Shown: positions 31,071-44,020, numbered from the stretch's first letter. The stretch: 64,000 nucleotides of DNA from Rosellinia necatrix (GCA_021209875.1 JAGYVD010000002.1:3658001-3722000); one strand, 5' to 3'. Notes: generated by a model not told the origin, from the sequence alone. Numbers and translations are program-made.

Positions 31071-32557
31071 GGCGCCGCCCCGTGTCTTCGGTCACGCACC
31101 GGCCACTGACAGTCCGAGATACGCCTGGGAAGCGTGGACGCGCGGGAGCTAGGGAGCTGGGGAGCGTGGAGGTGAGCCCGACGAGGGCCGGGGGAAAAAC
31201 AACGATAAGCTACCCAGGTACCCAGATACCTACCCAGATACCTGCACTAAAGCACCAGCTTGTTTAGGCGGCCAGAAGCGGTCAGTCTCGGCGGAGTGCG
31301 GGACTCGGACTTGGCGTGGGCCGCAATCGGCTGACCCTGGACAAGTTGTCGTCTCCGAGTTGTTTGGGCAATTAAATGAATGAAAGCTGTGCCTGGGCGA
31401 TAGGTACACGAGAAAGGTGAAGAGATGGGAAGCACAAAATGATCAGCATCGGAGAACTATGGGGCGAAGTCTGACTGCATGGAAAGGCGCAACGAGCTTA
31501 TAAGTAATCAAAGATGAGATGATGGCGCTAGCTAGTGAGTGACGCGATTCGGATTTCAGAGAGGGTCCCAAGATTTCCCAACGCACCAAAAGTCCGACGT
31601 CGCACGCCGCCCACACGCGGTAAAAAAAGAGCCGCCACCAACCTTGAACAGACTAGATTGGGTAGGTACTGTGCATGCCTACTTCATCATGCATATATCG
31701 ACCTTAGGTAGGTATGTGAAGGCTGAAGGTCATGTTACCCAACTGTCACGTCAACTTAACCGACTTAGGTAGGATAGGTAAACCAGTTAACCTAATTTAT
31801 TGGATCATCATCAGACCTAGAGAAATGGCCACTAGGTAAGTAGTAAGGACCGTGCCGCGATGGTATAGATAGTGGATGGAGTAGAAGAGACCAAAAAAAA
31901 AAAAAAAGAAAGAAAGAAAGAAAAGAAAAAAAAAAAATACAACCATCGATTGATATTTATTGTTTGTTCTTTGGCCGTTCGGCAGTTTTGAGCAATAATC
32001 GAGCCATCACGATCATGCCATGCTATATGGTATTAAAAGATAAAAACCGTCAGACTGTACAATTTGTACCTCTAAGGACCTTGACAGCACCGCAGCCCAC
32101 ATATTCTGAATGCACATCTTGATATCTAGAACTAAAATATGAAAACGTCGGAAGCAAGCAGCAGAGTTGCCTCATCTGGTAGTGTCCACCAAGTGTATCA
32201 AAGTTTGTTACGATTCCGTCCCATGCTCCAAAACATATGTCGCCTTCCCTATCCTCGCTCGCTCCGATGCCCAGGACCTCTCATAAACATGACCTCAGTT
32301 CTTGGGAAAAACAAATGCCACTAATGCTGTCGAGTTGTGATACCCATCATCGTCTCATAACAGTCGTCGTGAAGCCTTCTTGCCGAGCAAGATCGATTGC
32401 GACTTGTTCGTAGCTAGTTAAATATGTCGCCGCTCGGAGATCGAGGCTGGCTGTGTGTCCGCCGGGGACCTGTATTCCTGATTTGTGCGCGAGACGCATC
32501 CTATAATCGCCTCATATACCCGATATACTCAAGCCGAGCCGGGACTCGATCAAGGCC
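31071..32557. other. Intergenic region upstream of the carrier gene
   Basis: About 1.5 kb with CCAGATACCTACCCAG and TAGGTAGG-type elements (31205-31245, 31660-31790) and an A/GAAA-rich tract at about 31891-31937. No coding frame is supported. It separates two minus-strand genes. Confidence 0.45.
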
Positions 32558-34477
32558 CTATACTTGGCTCGACCCTGCCTGTGCCGCAGCATTTAAACTC
32601 CCCATGCCGTTCCTTCTCGCGCTCTCTTGGGAGACACGTGCCGGGTTACCGTCGAATACCCAAGGGCCGATATCGTTTCTGGGAGTAAGTGGCCCTCCAT
32701 GGCCATTCACCACAACATTTTGAGTTGGCGACGGTGTTCTTCGTTGAGCCGCATTAGGGATAGGCACAGGATTGGACGTGGCATGCCTCGAAGGCGCCAA
32801 GGGTGGCTGAGGTTTCGCTGTACTTTCAAACCCCATCGTCATATCGGCCGGATCCCCTTGGTCAGCATGTCTCCCATGTAATTCGCCATTTAACTGCAAC
32901 AACGCCAGGGTTATAGCCGTGTTTTTCTCCTGGGCTTCTTGAGCTTCCTGGGCCTCGTTTTTCTCTTCGACTATTTGTTCTGGCAGTTGCTGCCATTCTT
33001 CGGACGGCTCATCAACTTCGGCGTCCAGGTCGGCGGTAGCCCTGCAATTTGGGCACATGAAAATGGGCCACGAAGGGCCTTGTAACATTTCGCGAATGCA
33101 CTTATAATGCCATGTGTGGGAGCACGGGGCAACGAAAAGCGACTGGCAGGGCTAGAAAGGGACTTAGCAAAATGCAACACAAACGTTACGGGATTCGCGC
33201 TAGCGAGGCATACCGCGATTGCATTTAAGCAGATTGAACAATCTTGGGCATGTGACGAACTGGATGCCGATGCGGATGTTGCTGTCGACGTCAAATCTCG
33301 TAAGCGTTTGTGGGTCGCCATACTGTATACTGCTGTTAGAAAACCATCATGGGGCCGGGATCACGGCTGTGATGGGGGTCATGCAAAGGGGGACGAGAGT
33401 GTCGTACTTGAAGGTATTGGGCTTGGCCTGCCAGCCCCTATTTAACTCAACGCGCATTTTGACACATCGGTATATCATCTCCTCACCACCCTTGAAATCT
33501 ATGCCCAACTGCACAATATCACCATCATTGATGGGATACGGTTTCGATTCGCTCGCGGGGGCGCTCAGTCGAATGTGGTTGAGAAACGTGCCCGATGAGC
33601 TCTTCACGTCCTTGATATACCACTTCCCTTTCTCGAACCAAAACTCGCAATGGCGACGACTGACGACTTTGCTCTTGAAGCCCACAGGGGCGGACGACGG
33701 AGCATTCATGGGAACGGGTGCATGATTTTCCCGCTCAGAATACCGACCAACCTTGATGGTCTCCTTGCCGGTAGGCAACGTCCGGGTGACCGGCGTGAAG
33801 GACAGGGAGGGACGGCTCGAACGGGGGTCCAAGAAGGCTGACAGCCGTATGGAGGGGAAGGATTCGCCGGGCGACATTTCATTCGGATTTCCCAGCGTTG
33901 CCGACCGCGACCTCGTCATATCTTCATCGGCAGCAGCAGCAGGCGGCTCGGGCTCGGGGCTAGGGCTCAGCGCGGACCTCTCTTGCAACAAGGCGTCGGC
34001 AGCTATCTCAAAGAAGCGGGTGCTAAAGCGACGGGGGTCGGGGCTCGAGCTACGGTTGGTATTGCCACGGGGTCGGGTAGGGATGGGGTCTACTATTGTT
34101 GTGTCGAGGGTGATCGAGAGTGGCTCGGCGAGGTAGTCTGTGCCGTTGAGGTTCAAGGCATCAGTGATGGTGGCGGCGAGGGCTGACTCCTCCTGGCTGG
34201 AAGCGGCGTTGGATGAGCGGGTGGCGGAGCGTGCACGGCTGTCGCTGTTCCCGCGAATGGACGAGGAGCGAAAGATGGCACCGTGGATGCTGTGGCGGTT
34301 GAGATTACGAGAGTTGCTGGACTCGCGGCTGGACAGCAGCGAATTGGCGGCGTAGCTGCGCAGATTGATGAGGCCACTCAGGCGCCGCCGTGTGGATGAC
34401 GTTGGTGGTGAGGAAGTGGAGGAGGCAAGGGGCTCGAAAATGGTAGGCGATGGGACGCCTGCGGGCTGGGACAGCAT
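32558..34477 (-). CDS. dma1: FHA-RING E3 ubiquitin ligase, Dma1/CHFR type
   Basis: Three exons, read downward: 34477-33408, 33322-33214 and 33151-32558, giving 590 residues. A Ser-rich N-terminal 235 residues is probably disordered and phosphorylated. An FHA domain at about 240-350 shows KVGRYSE, VVSRRHCEF and SSSGTFLNH, the phosphothreonine-binding signature. A RING domain at about 385-429 is assembled across the second splice: CSICLNAIA joins PCQSLFVAPCSHTWHYKC, then MCPNC. FHA plus RING in this order is characteristic of fission-yeast Dma1, budding-yeast Dma1/2 and animal CHFR, which act in spindle checkpoint and septin/spindle-position control. The C-terminal 160 residues are acidic, with AQEAQEAQEK repeats, then Pro-rich. 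Introns of 85 and 62 bp are typical. All RING zinc ligands appear present. Confidence 0.9.
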
Positions 34478-37400
34478 TTTATCGCCTAACGAATGGACCT
34501 GTCTCGCCCCGTGGAGCGATAGGTCGGCCGGCGGTCGCGTGCGCCGTAGGGGGGTTGGAACGGCGGGGGTTAGCAGCTGCAGCCGCTGTGCGTAGCAGTA
34601 CTGGAGTACCTAAAAGCAACTATGGGGTATCGGGTATCTATCTGCGCGGCCCCGGGGTGAGGAGGCAGGTATCACTGGCGATGGATGCTGCGCGTGTGCG
34701 TATAAGCTGAAATAGGTAGGTAGGTAATAGGTATATACCGGCAGGGCGTATAAACTCTCCGACAATTATGATTGCTGGCGCAAAGCAAAGAAAGATGATC
34801 CGGGGGGAGGAAACAAATGATTAATACAGGATACAGGGCAACCACGCTAATATGTCCCCATGTAATTATTGTCGACTGACTGACTACCTGAGGTGGAATG
34901 GATATGCTACGTTCGCGAGCTGACAGGCGCCGGAAATATCGAGTACACGGGCACACGCATCCCCAGCGGCGTATACAACAACCCGAGAAAAAAAAAAAAA
35001 AAAAAAGGACGGTATTAATAGCGTGATGCCGATGGTTCGACTGGCTGAAAGGGCGAGAGGTCATGGGACGGGGCTGCGCATGTACTTCGGTCGGTTGGCC
35101 GCATAGGACGTCGTTCGGGGGGCAGGCAGCTTGGCGCGTATCTGCGATGCACGTAGCGTAGTTCCCGGATATCGTGAGGAACAAGAGATGCGAAGGGGGG
35201 GGAGATACGAAGACGATCAGGAAGTCTAGAAATCCCAGCCTAGCAGCGAGAAAGAAAGAAACGGCCAAAGCCCGACAATATACTAATTACCACCGGGATC
35301 GATCTGTCATTTGCCGTACCCTCCGATTTGGACTAAATGGCTTCGAACCAGGGGGACAAATCCACCGAGGCTCAGAGGGTGCAAGCTCATGATGATCTCT
35401 CCATTAGGATGGTTCAGGATGTAAGAGGTAGCTACTTGTCGAGAAGGGACATTCGTTATGGCACTAGTGCCTCTGCCCACGTAGGTACCCAATACCTGCC
35501 CACCTAAGACAAACAGACACACTTGTGGTGGGAGCGGTATAACTACCTGGGCAGCTACCTAGGTACGCATTGACTCGATCGAATTAGCTCGAATGAGACT
35601 GTTCACGATCGCCTTATTGGATGGCTGACTTTGTGGCGGTCTGCATGTTTACTGAATGTGTGCCGGCTGGGGGAAGACCTTGCCATGGCGATCCCAGACT
35701 TGTAACTTGTAGTTACTGTAACCTTATGCCGTGGGTATTATTTTAATACGACGCCTCGTCAGCGGGCATCTGAATGGACCATGGTTCCCCGGCTGGTGAA
35801 CCGGCAGAGTTCAGTCCCCCCATCCTCTTCACGTTTGTTAGCTTATATTTACATGCCATAAGGGCTGGGTGACTGGGTACTGCCCTCGTCGACCGCGAAC
35901 CTAATCACTCGACAGCATGGTAGGTACCTCCTCGCGTCTGGCCATCTATGTACAAGCATGCACATAAGTTCCCCTTTCTATTGACGCCCATCAGGTAGTT
36001 AGCTACGCTGCTTGTGTATAATACCTTCGTTAGGTAGTTAGTTATCTTTCATTTCCCTCTTTCCGAGTACTTGCCTCGTAGCGCTTAGGTGCCGGGGGAA
36101 TGAAGGCATGATGCCGAACCTAAGTTTAGGCCAGTATATACAAGATTAGGTGACGCATTGTTCCCATACTAACAGTATGTTCCCAGCGTAGTGTACGTGA
36201 AACTAAATGGAGTGAGTATAGCTCCGGCACACACCTCGATACTACTGTTAAATAGCATCATGGAGGGACCCTTACACAACAAGGTAGTCAGCCTGCATTA
36301 CAATCCTACTGCAACGGTCTCCAGTCTCCTCTTTACTCAAATAGGGAATCTTCTGGATGTTGTGGTGGTCATCTCATCTTGGACCTGCCCTGGATAGAAC
36401 AAGCATGATTCCCCCCCCCGTTGGCGACCCCGTTATTGCCAGGTGTAAGAAAGATTACATACGGCCAGGTGAATAGGAACTTCTCTCGGTCGTGGCGATC
36501 GTGGTAAAACCTGTGGAGACGTTTTAATTAAACTGAGGTGCCGCTACAACGACGGTCATCCATCGTAACATCTTATCCCCTTCCGTGAGGGAAAGTGTCG
36601 ATCGCTCACCAGTGCTAACCCCGGCAGGCGAGCTAGCCCAGCCTAAGTCCTTTAACGTGCAAGAGAGTAGGAAGAATGTAGCCGAGGGGATTTAAGGCCT
36701 CTAGGGTAGTAACTTTGGCATACCATACCTCAGGATCCCATCTTCGAATCACTAAATACCTAGGTAGACTTGCAGTTCGATGATAGATGATATGATGGCG
36801 GAGAGCCGATTACTGTCTCATTGGCATCCGATAAGCGACCGTATTTCTTATTTCTTTGTTGTGGTGTAAATTTACTAACCCGTCCTCATTAGACGACCCA
36901 CCATTAATGCCCGAGGGTTGCATCAGTCAGACAGGAGCGTGTTCTGTATGTAACGGGATTGGATTGCCAAAAAGGGCAAGAGGGGCAATGGACGGTACAT
37001 GGTACGAGGTGCCACCCCGCCAAAGTAATTTTAGAACAGCCTGGCAGACCTGGGCAGACCGGGCTTGGGCTCTGTTTCACTGTTTCAGCTTGAGAATCAG
37101 CATCCCAGCGCGAGCCAACCAAGAGCCGGGGTTACCCATAATCTCAGCCCACCCCCAGGTTTCGACTTTCGGTGCACCCGAATGGATACCAAGCCTTGAA
37201 CAAAGCCCTCTGCCGGCACTATGACTTGCATCATCTACATACACAGAGTTGCCCATGTTACTCAGTAGGCACATGTGACATACATTACCTATTTACGACC
37301 ACCTACCCATCGGCACATTGGGAGCACGACTGCGTGTTACACACACCGTGGCGCATATGTACTTAAAATAAATCGAGCTGACAGAGCTCTTCAAAAAAAT

Positions 37401-38352
37401 TTAAAAAAAAAAAAAAAAAGAGAGAGAGTAGGTTGATCACTGTTACAAGTAGCAGAGATGCTCGCAGACTCTCAAGTCTACCGTCATTCAAATTCCTTAG
37501 CCTATTTGGTGCACTTTTCATCAAGCCAATTACTTCATATCTACCATGTAATTCTGTATATTTATAATCAAGCTCGTTGATGCGTTGTCACTACATCAGA
37601 CGACCCTGCATACATGTGTCTGTCTATATGTATATACATACCACGGTAGTTATACACTTCGTCGTCAGTAACAGGGAATTATCAGCAAACATCTCAAATC
37701 TCTAATTGACCTTCCCATTAGGCCCCCACATTCCCGTTCCTATTCTTATTGCCTAAGCATATCATACAAATACTCCATCCTTATTTGTTAACTAATTCTT
37801 CTATCGAGGCAGTCAAAATTTGATACTACCTAACTCAGTAGATTCTATAGGTACTATAGTAAGTATTCAGCACCTCGGCATCCTGCTAAATAATTATATT
37901 CACTGCGATGAATTTCTCCTCGAACTTTACAGTATGATCTCTAAATATCTTCTTACTCGGGCATGGAATTTATTATTAGACTGAGGTAAGTACTATCAAA
38001 GCCTGCCCGAGGACATATGTTACTTCAAGCTACAGCACAGTAGGTACCTAGGTGTCTATAGGTACTTAAGTAACTACCTAGGTAGGTAGGTACCTAGGTA
38101 GGTAGAGGTAGGTAGGTAGGTACAGTAGCAGCCTACCTACCTAAAGGCCATGCTGCTTTGATGGGTGCACAAACCATATAATGAAAAAAATAAGAGGTAC
38201 CTAGGTATTACTCGATAGGCGCCGGTCTTGGTCCGATAAGCCGATAAGGGAATTAATTCATGGTCATCGATGAATCGTCACTGCAAATATCTCCATTCAA
38301 GCTTTTAAACACTGCGCAAACCTGACACTGGGCAGTGTGCATTCGTTTCGTC
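34478..38352. other. 3.9-kb gene-free region between divergent dma1 and MPP-alpha genes
   Basis: I find no frame with protein-like composition or plausible splicing. The region has poly-A tracts (34986-35004, 37396-37420), scattered TAGG-type elements (34710-34740, 35480-35570) and a dense block at 38040-38145. It must contain both promoters; the remainder is unexplained. Confidence 0.45.
38040..38145. repeat. Dense TACCTAGGTAGGTA block upstream of MPP-alpha
   Basis: More than ten overlapping copies of GGTACCTAGG, TAGGTAGGTAGG and CTACCTAGGTAGG in both orientations within 106 bp, able to fold into hairpins. It lies about 210-310 bp upstream of the MPP-alpha ATG; another copy sits at 38195-38212. 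Confidence 0.88.
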
Positions 38353-40157
38353 ATGTTTCGCGCATATACATCTAAGTCCCTGGCTAGAGGCCTAGCCTCG
38401 CCCGTACATGGAAGGACAAAGATACCCCGGCTGCCATTCAGCCGAAGCCTCGCGACAGTCGACGTCCCAAACGCCAAGGTACATAATCACAGACGGACCC
38501 TCATGATAGATACTTTATGTATGAATACAGACTCGGGCATGGCATTCCCTAACCGCTTCCCTAGGAACCAACCGAGCTTGACAGGATAACAACGCTCCCC
38601 AATGGCGTTCGTGTCGCATCCGAAGCCCTCCCTGGGTCCTTCTCCGGCGTCGGTGTCTACGTCGAGGCCGGATCGCGCTTCGAAACCCCCGCGCTCAGCG
38701 GCCTCAGCCACATCGTCGATCGCCTCGCCTTCAAATCCACAGCGAGCAAATCGCCCGAGCATGTTCAAGAGGTCGTCGAATCTCTCGGTGGGAATATACA
38801 ATGTGTCTCTTCCCGGGAGTCTATCATGTACCAGGCCGCCACCTTCAACTCGACTGTTCCTGCTGCCACCGAGTTGCTCGCCGACACGATCCGAAATCCT
38901 CTCATCACCGAGGAGGAGGTCGCTCAAGAGCTCGATACTGCCAACTACGAAATTACCGAAATATGGAAAAAGCCCGAGCTCATCATCCCGGAATTAGTGC
39001 ACGTGGCGGCTTATAGGAATAACACTCTCGGCAACCCACTATTGTGTCCTAAAGAGCGCATACCGCAGATCAACAGGTCGGTCGTCAAGGCATATAGGGA
39101 TATCTTCTATCGTCCGGAGCGGACAGTCGTGGCCTTTGCCGGCGTTCCCCATGCCGAAGCTGTGCGATTGGCGACCGAGTATTTCGGTGACATGGAAGCT
39201 ACTGGACAGCCCTTGCTATCAAGATCCGACTCGGAAACGTCTATGGGTTCATCATCTTCAGGCGAAACCGGGTCCTCCGCTACATCATCTCCGCCATATA
39301 CAAATTCAAGCCCGCAATCATCCGGTCTCCTCTCCAAAATACCCTTTTTAAAGAATCTCTCCACTGGCGTCTTCGATTCAGCAGATGCTATTCCGACGTT
39401 AGAAGATATTTCCGCTCCCGCTCATTATACCGGGGGCTTCATTTCGCTTCCCACACAACCGCCTTCCTCAAACCCTATGCAGCCTACCTTTAGTCATATC
39501 CACATAGCATTCGAGGGGCTTCCCATAGAATCCGAGGATATATATGCGCTCGCGACATTGAACGCTCTTCTCGGCGGTGGTGGCTCGTTCTCCGCTGGCG
39601 GGCCCGGAAAGGGCATGTATTCTCGGTTGTACACGAATGTACTCAACCAACATGCATGGGTAGAGAACTGTATGGCCTTTAACCATTCGTACACGGACTC
39701 TGGTCTGTTTGGCATATCCGCGTTGTGCGTGCCCGGCCGTACCCAGCACATGCTAGATGTCATTTGCCAAGAGCTCAGAGGACTTACCATAGACACCGGC
39801 TTCTCGGCGCTTGGCGTGCCCGAGGTCCAGCGCGCCAAGAAACAACTTCGGTCGAGCCTACTAATGAACCTTGAGAGCCGCATGGTTGAGCTAGAGGATC
39901 TTGGCAGACAAGTTCAAGTCCATGGCCGGAAAATCCCAGTTCAGGAGATGTGTCGTAAAATCGACAACCTAACTGTGAATGATCTCCGGCGCGTCGCGAG
40001 AATGGTTCTCGGCGGCTTGGTTGAGAACAATGGGAAGGGTAGCGGTGCTCCCACTGTCGTCATACAAGAAGCAGATGCGCCACACTCCACCTCAAAGGTG
40101 ATGACCTGGGAGGAGATCCAAGATAGAATATTTAGATGGGGCCTCGGCAAGCGGTGA
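38353..40157 (+). CDS. MAS2: Mitochondrial processing peptidase alpha subunit
   Basis: Two exons, 38353-38478 and 38577-40157, give 568 residues. The N-terminus (MFRAYTSKSLARGLA..., rich in Arg/Ser and lacking acids) is a mitochondrial presequence. The join gives LDRITTLPNGVRVASE, the conserved start of the M16 fold. GVGVYVEAGSRFE and HIVDRLAFKST follow; the latter sits where the beta subunit has its HxxEH zinc site, degenerate as expected for alpha. The glycine-rich loop GGGGSFSAGGPGKGMYSRLY (about 374-393), which feeds presequences to the active site, is intact. MPP cleaves targeting peptides in the matrix as an alpha/beta dimer. A Ser/Thr-rich insert at about 255-310 looks longer than usual. 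The acceptor CCGAG at 38576 was chosen because the nearby CAG puts the frame out. Intron 98 bp. Confidence 0.93.
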
Positions 40158-40578
40158 GGGTTAAGTTCCGCATGAACGTCATTTTGATCAATGGGGATCA
40201 ATCGCTCAACATATCCCGCGCACATATATACCCTATGATGCGCCGAAGCGTGCGAACGAGGCAGCAGGCACTCATTTGCTAGACGGGTTTTGCCCCAGTG
40301 CAGGCCCAAGTACTCGTGTACAACCATGTAAAAACAGGACTTACGAAGACACGGCAAATTATCTGTTAAATAATTCATCTCAGAAGACTTTATTATATCC
40401 CCATCAGCTTATTGTCCCGCTTCCAGGCCTATGATGAATACGCTAGTGCTATAGCGACATGGAGTAGTGGTTTGAGGTATATATATAAAACATAAAAGAT
40501 GACTGACGTAGAAAAAGAACGAGTTCAGCAATGTGTTACTAAAAAAAAAGGTGCCTGGGCGCGCAGAGAAAGAGCACA
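40158..40578. other. Spacer between convergent genes
   Basis: 421 bp between the MPP-alpha stop and the rhamnosidase stop, AT-rich with a TATATATAAA tract at about 40480-40490. No gene is seen. Confidence 0.5.
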
Positions 40579-42794
40579 TCACCTCTTTGCAACCGGCACC
40601 ACGACAGTCGTCGTCTTACCGCCTTCAACGCGCGTCCCCCCGGAGCCGCTCACCGTCCCGGTCGTGCCCTCCGGCGCGTCGACGACGACACGGAGGTTAC
40701 CGTCCGCGTCCCTGTCCCAGCTGACGCCGAGCGGGCCGTACGGCGTGGCGGCGACGCCCCTGGCCCAGGAGATGTCGTCGCCGTCGCCGGGGACGGGGTC
40801 GACGGCCCACTCGCGGAAGCCGGGGGCCGTGGGCCGCACGCCGAGCACGTAGGTGGTGAGCAAGGGGGTAACGCCGGTGGACCAGCCGTGGGCGAGGCTC
40901 GTGACGGGCCCTTCGTACTTGGCGCCGCCGGCGCCGATGCCCTCCCAGTGCGTGACGCCCGGGTCGGCGGCGGCCATCCAGCCCCAGGTGCGGCGGATGA
41001 GGTCGAGGGCGCCGGCCGGGTCGCGCGTCTCGAAGCGCGCGGCGGCCTCGAAGTACGAGACGAAGGCGTACACGCGGTCCGAGAAGCCGGCGCCCAGCTC
41101 CTCGCCGCCGGCGTCGTAGAAGGCATTGCCGTACGGCCGCGCGTTGTGCTCCGACAGGTACCTCAGCGCCGATGCCGCCGACGCGCCGTCGGCGATCCCC
41201 GCCAGCACGGCTAGGCTGTTCCCGTCCTGCGCGTGCGCCCCGCACCCCGCGCCCGCGCACTTCCGGTCGAGGTACGCCGACGCCGCCGCGTCCCACAGCG
41301 TGCTCTGGAACCCGCTGGACACGGCCGCCGCGCGCTCGCGCCAGCGCGCGGCGTCGTCGGCGCGTGCTGACGGCGAGGAGGACGACGAGGGGGAGGACAG
41401 CCCCGCGAGGTCTGCAGCCTTGTTCAGAGCGAGCACGTACAGGGCGTTATAGTACGCGGCGGATCCCGGGCGCGGCAGGAAGGCGAAGTCGCCGTAGCCG
41501 TCCTGGCGGACGAGCAGCTGCGTCGCGTTGTCCGTGTGCGCGGGGTAGTACGCGTCCAGGACCCGCGCCATGACGGCGTAGTGGGCGTCGACGTACGACA
41601 TGTTGCCGGTGTAGAGGACGTAGTCCCAGCTGCAGGTGATCCAGTAGAGCGGGTAGTCGAAGAGCGGGAGCTCGTAGTGGTTGATGCTGGCGGGCGGGAG
41701 CCAGCCGTCGGCGCGCTGGTGGGCGGCGAGGTCCTCGAGCACGTTGCGCGTCGCCTCCGCGTTGGCGTGCGACAGGTAGCTCGTCAGCGAGGCCACGGCC
41801 AGGTCGCCCATGTACGGGTCGCGGTCCCGCTTGGCGCCGTCGTGCAGGACCAGCTTGCCCAGCAGTGAGGCGCTGGTCGCCCCGCGCGGCTCCGTGTCGT
41901 TGGCCCGGAAGACGTCCGTCCCCATGTCGACCGTGTACACCCCGTCGTACCACCACTGGGTCAGGTTCGCGTCGGAGCACTCGAACCATCCCGTGAAGGT
42001 GTCCGGCGTACCCAGATATCCGGACCACCGTAGCCCCACGGACGAGATCTGCACTTGGCCTTGCGCCGACGTGTACGGCGCATCCACCTCTAGGGCGTCC
42101 AGCGAAATCCGGACGTACCGAAAGGCATGCAAGCCGTCGGCACAGACTTTGCTGCCGTATTCGCAGCCCCATTGGTCCTCCCACGTGTATGGTCCGTTCT
42201 TGACGGCAACCTAGGGGGGAAGTATTGTCAGTGCGGATTCTGGTAGTCCCCCTGGGGATCCGGTGGGAGGTTATCCCATTCCCTTACCTGGTCTGTTCCA
42301 GTCGTAACAAGTTTAGGCGGGTCCTGTTGTGGAATATCAGCTCTTGCAATCAATACCACTTGTAATGATTGATATGAACATACCCCTGATGCCCTATCCG
42401 AGCGGGTATAATCGCTGGTATCGGTGAGGTACTCGAGGGCCTCCGAAAACGTGAGCCGGATTCCAGGAAAGCCCCCGGACGACCCATTCATCGAGCCAGC
42501 AAACTCGAGCAGCAACTGGCCGACGACGTTCTGACCAAAGTCAACAACAAGCGCTGGGGTTTCATCCGAGTCGTGGGCTCCAGTGAAGAGAGTCGTGGAA
42601 GCACCTGTGACCAGTCCGTCGGGATTCTCGATGTCGCCTCGCGTGTAACTGGGTAGTATCGCCGCCGGGCGCACGATGGCGCTCTCAGGGGAGCGTACGT
42701 ACTTCTGCCAGCTCGGCGGATCTTGTGCTATGACTGGAGGGCATCGCATCAAGACCGCCGGCCAGATGACCGACACGAGTGAGTGTTTGTGCAT
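40579..42794 (-). CDS. Secreted GH78-like alpha-L-rhamnosidase (six-hairpin glycosidase)
   Basis: Three exons, read downward: 42794-42384, 42323-42288 and 42210-40579, giving 692 residues. A hydrophobic N-terminus ending near VIAQ suggests a signal peptide. An N-terminal beta-rich part (VVDFGQNVVGQLLLEFAG) is typical of GH78 proteins. The (alpha/alpha)6 barrel follows, with DGWLPPASINHYELPLFDY, YWITCSWDYVLYTG, QDGNSLAVLAGI and THWEGIGAGGAKYEGP; the acidic residues in these loops are the candidates for catalysis. The C-terminal beta domain begins after LGVRPTAPGFREWAVDP. Known members release terminal alpha-L-rhamnose from plant glycosides and pectin outside the cell. Exon 2 is 36 nt (DPPKLVTTGTDQ) and both joins are phase 0. 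Third-position GC is very high in exon 3 and clearly lower in exons 1 and 2. Confidence 0.85.
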
Positions 42795-44020
42795 GGCTGT
42801 CTGCTGTCTTCGACTTTGTCTAGTGACATGAAGCTAGAATGAGGCTCAACGAAAAGCAACTGTAAACTCAAGTTCGAGCAAGGGATTAAATACAAGAGCC
42901 AAACCATGGAGATTCCGCGTTACCTATCCCTTGGTTCCACACATGTTCTAACAAGGGAGACGAGATGCTGAAAATATTATACCAGCGACCTCTTATACGA
43001 GAAGAGGAGCGACTTGATCTAATCCAAAGTCGGGAACATTCGTACGGTGCCGAACCAACAAGGTTAAGAGGAAGCAAACGGTCGTACAAACTCGGCGCAA
43101 TTCCAACCGATTTCTCACGAGCCGAGCAGTGTTGTGTTTGCCACGATTCCCATGCTGCTTAGCCCCACGATGATGCTGTCGTAGCCGTCAAGCCATACGT
43201 ATGCGGCAGGTGGGAAACAGGCCAGGTCCTGGGTCAAAACAACGTCACAGCGGGTGTCGATCATGCACCTTCTCCGCATTATCCGCAGCTGTGCTGAACA
43301 ATGCAGAGCTTATCCAATCCTCTAAGAAGACTGCACCCCAGGCTACCTGCCTACCCAGCTATCTTAATGCTTTGTTGTTATTTATAACTATCAAGTATCC
43401 CTCTACCATGAATGTTTCTCTTGTGCTTTCTTGACGCCAAGTTACGAAAAACCAGTCGAAGTTCTAAGGATATCATGAATCTGCCGGACTTGACGTAACA
43501 GAGATAGATCATGTTGTCTAAGTTAGCTGTTGGCAATAATAGGGTTTCCACGAAATCTCAAATTCTAGGGGTACTCTCGTCTAATGAGCATGACTGTGTA
43601 GAAATATAATGGTTTCGCGCTTCTGACGCCCTCGCTTTATGACTATCATGACCACTACGCGTTCTACGAGGCATCACAGCGCATACAACAAAGCCCTAGA
43701 ACACTGCTCGCATTATTCACAAGCACACTAACGACCGCAGGGTGCACAGAAATGACGATACCGAGGGTGCATTTCGTTTGTAAAAGAGGTATTAAATGTC
43801 TTAGTTTAGCTTCATGACATACGATGGAACCTAAACTCCACTCTATCGCTTTTGCCGTTAACGCCCTAAAGCGAGATAGCGACCTAATGCCACTTCGTAT
43901 TGAAAACGACTGCAGTGGTCATATTTAGGGCGGCATTGCTCGCCTTGCTCATACCCAGAAATCACTTTTTAGGGGGGAGGGGTTTGGTAAAAGAGCAGAC
44001 CCCAACCCGAGATGGTAGAG
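42795..44020. other. Intergenic region between two minus-strand genes
   Basis: 1.2 kb comprising the promoter of the rhamnosidase gene and the 3' flank of the glutamate dehydrogenase gene. No credible coding frame. Confidence 0.45.

Noticed and set aside
34672..35268. A 198-codon minus-strand frame
   Set aside because: Its Phe run comes from a poly-A tract on the other strand, and the remainder lacks protein-like structure; it lies in the dma1 upstream region.
36856..37224. 122-codon plus-strand frame
   Set aside because: Begins at a non-ATG codon and shows no splice partners, family likeness or codon bias.
38040..38145. Internal telomere tract
   Set aside because: The unit is TAGGTAGG/TACCTAGG, not the TTAGGG of filamentous fungal telomeres, and it is palindromic.
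40650..42184. Several long frames on both strands across the rhamnosidase gene
   Set aside because: Shadows of a GC-rich coding exon; only one frame shows GH78-like segments.
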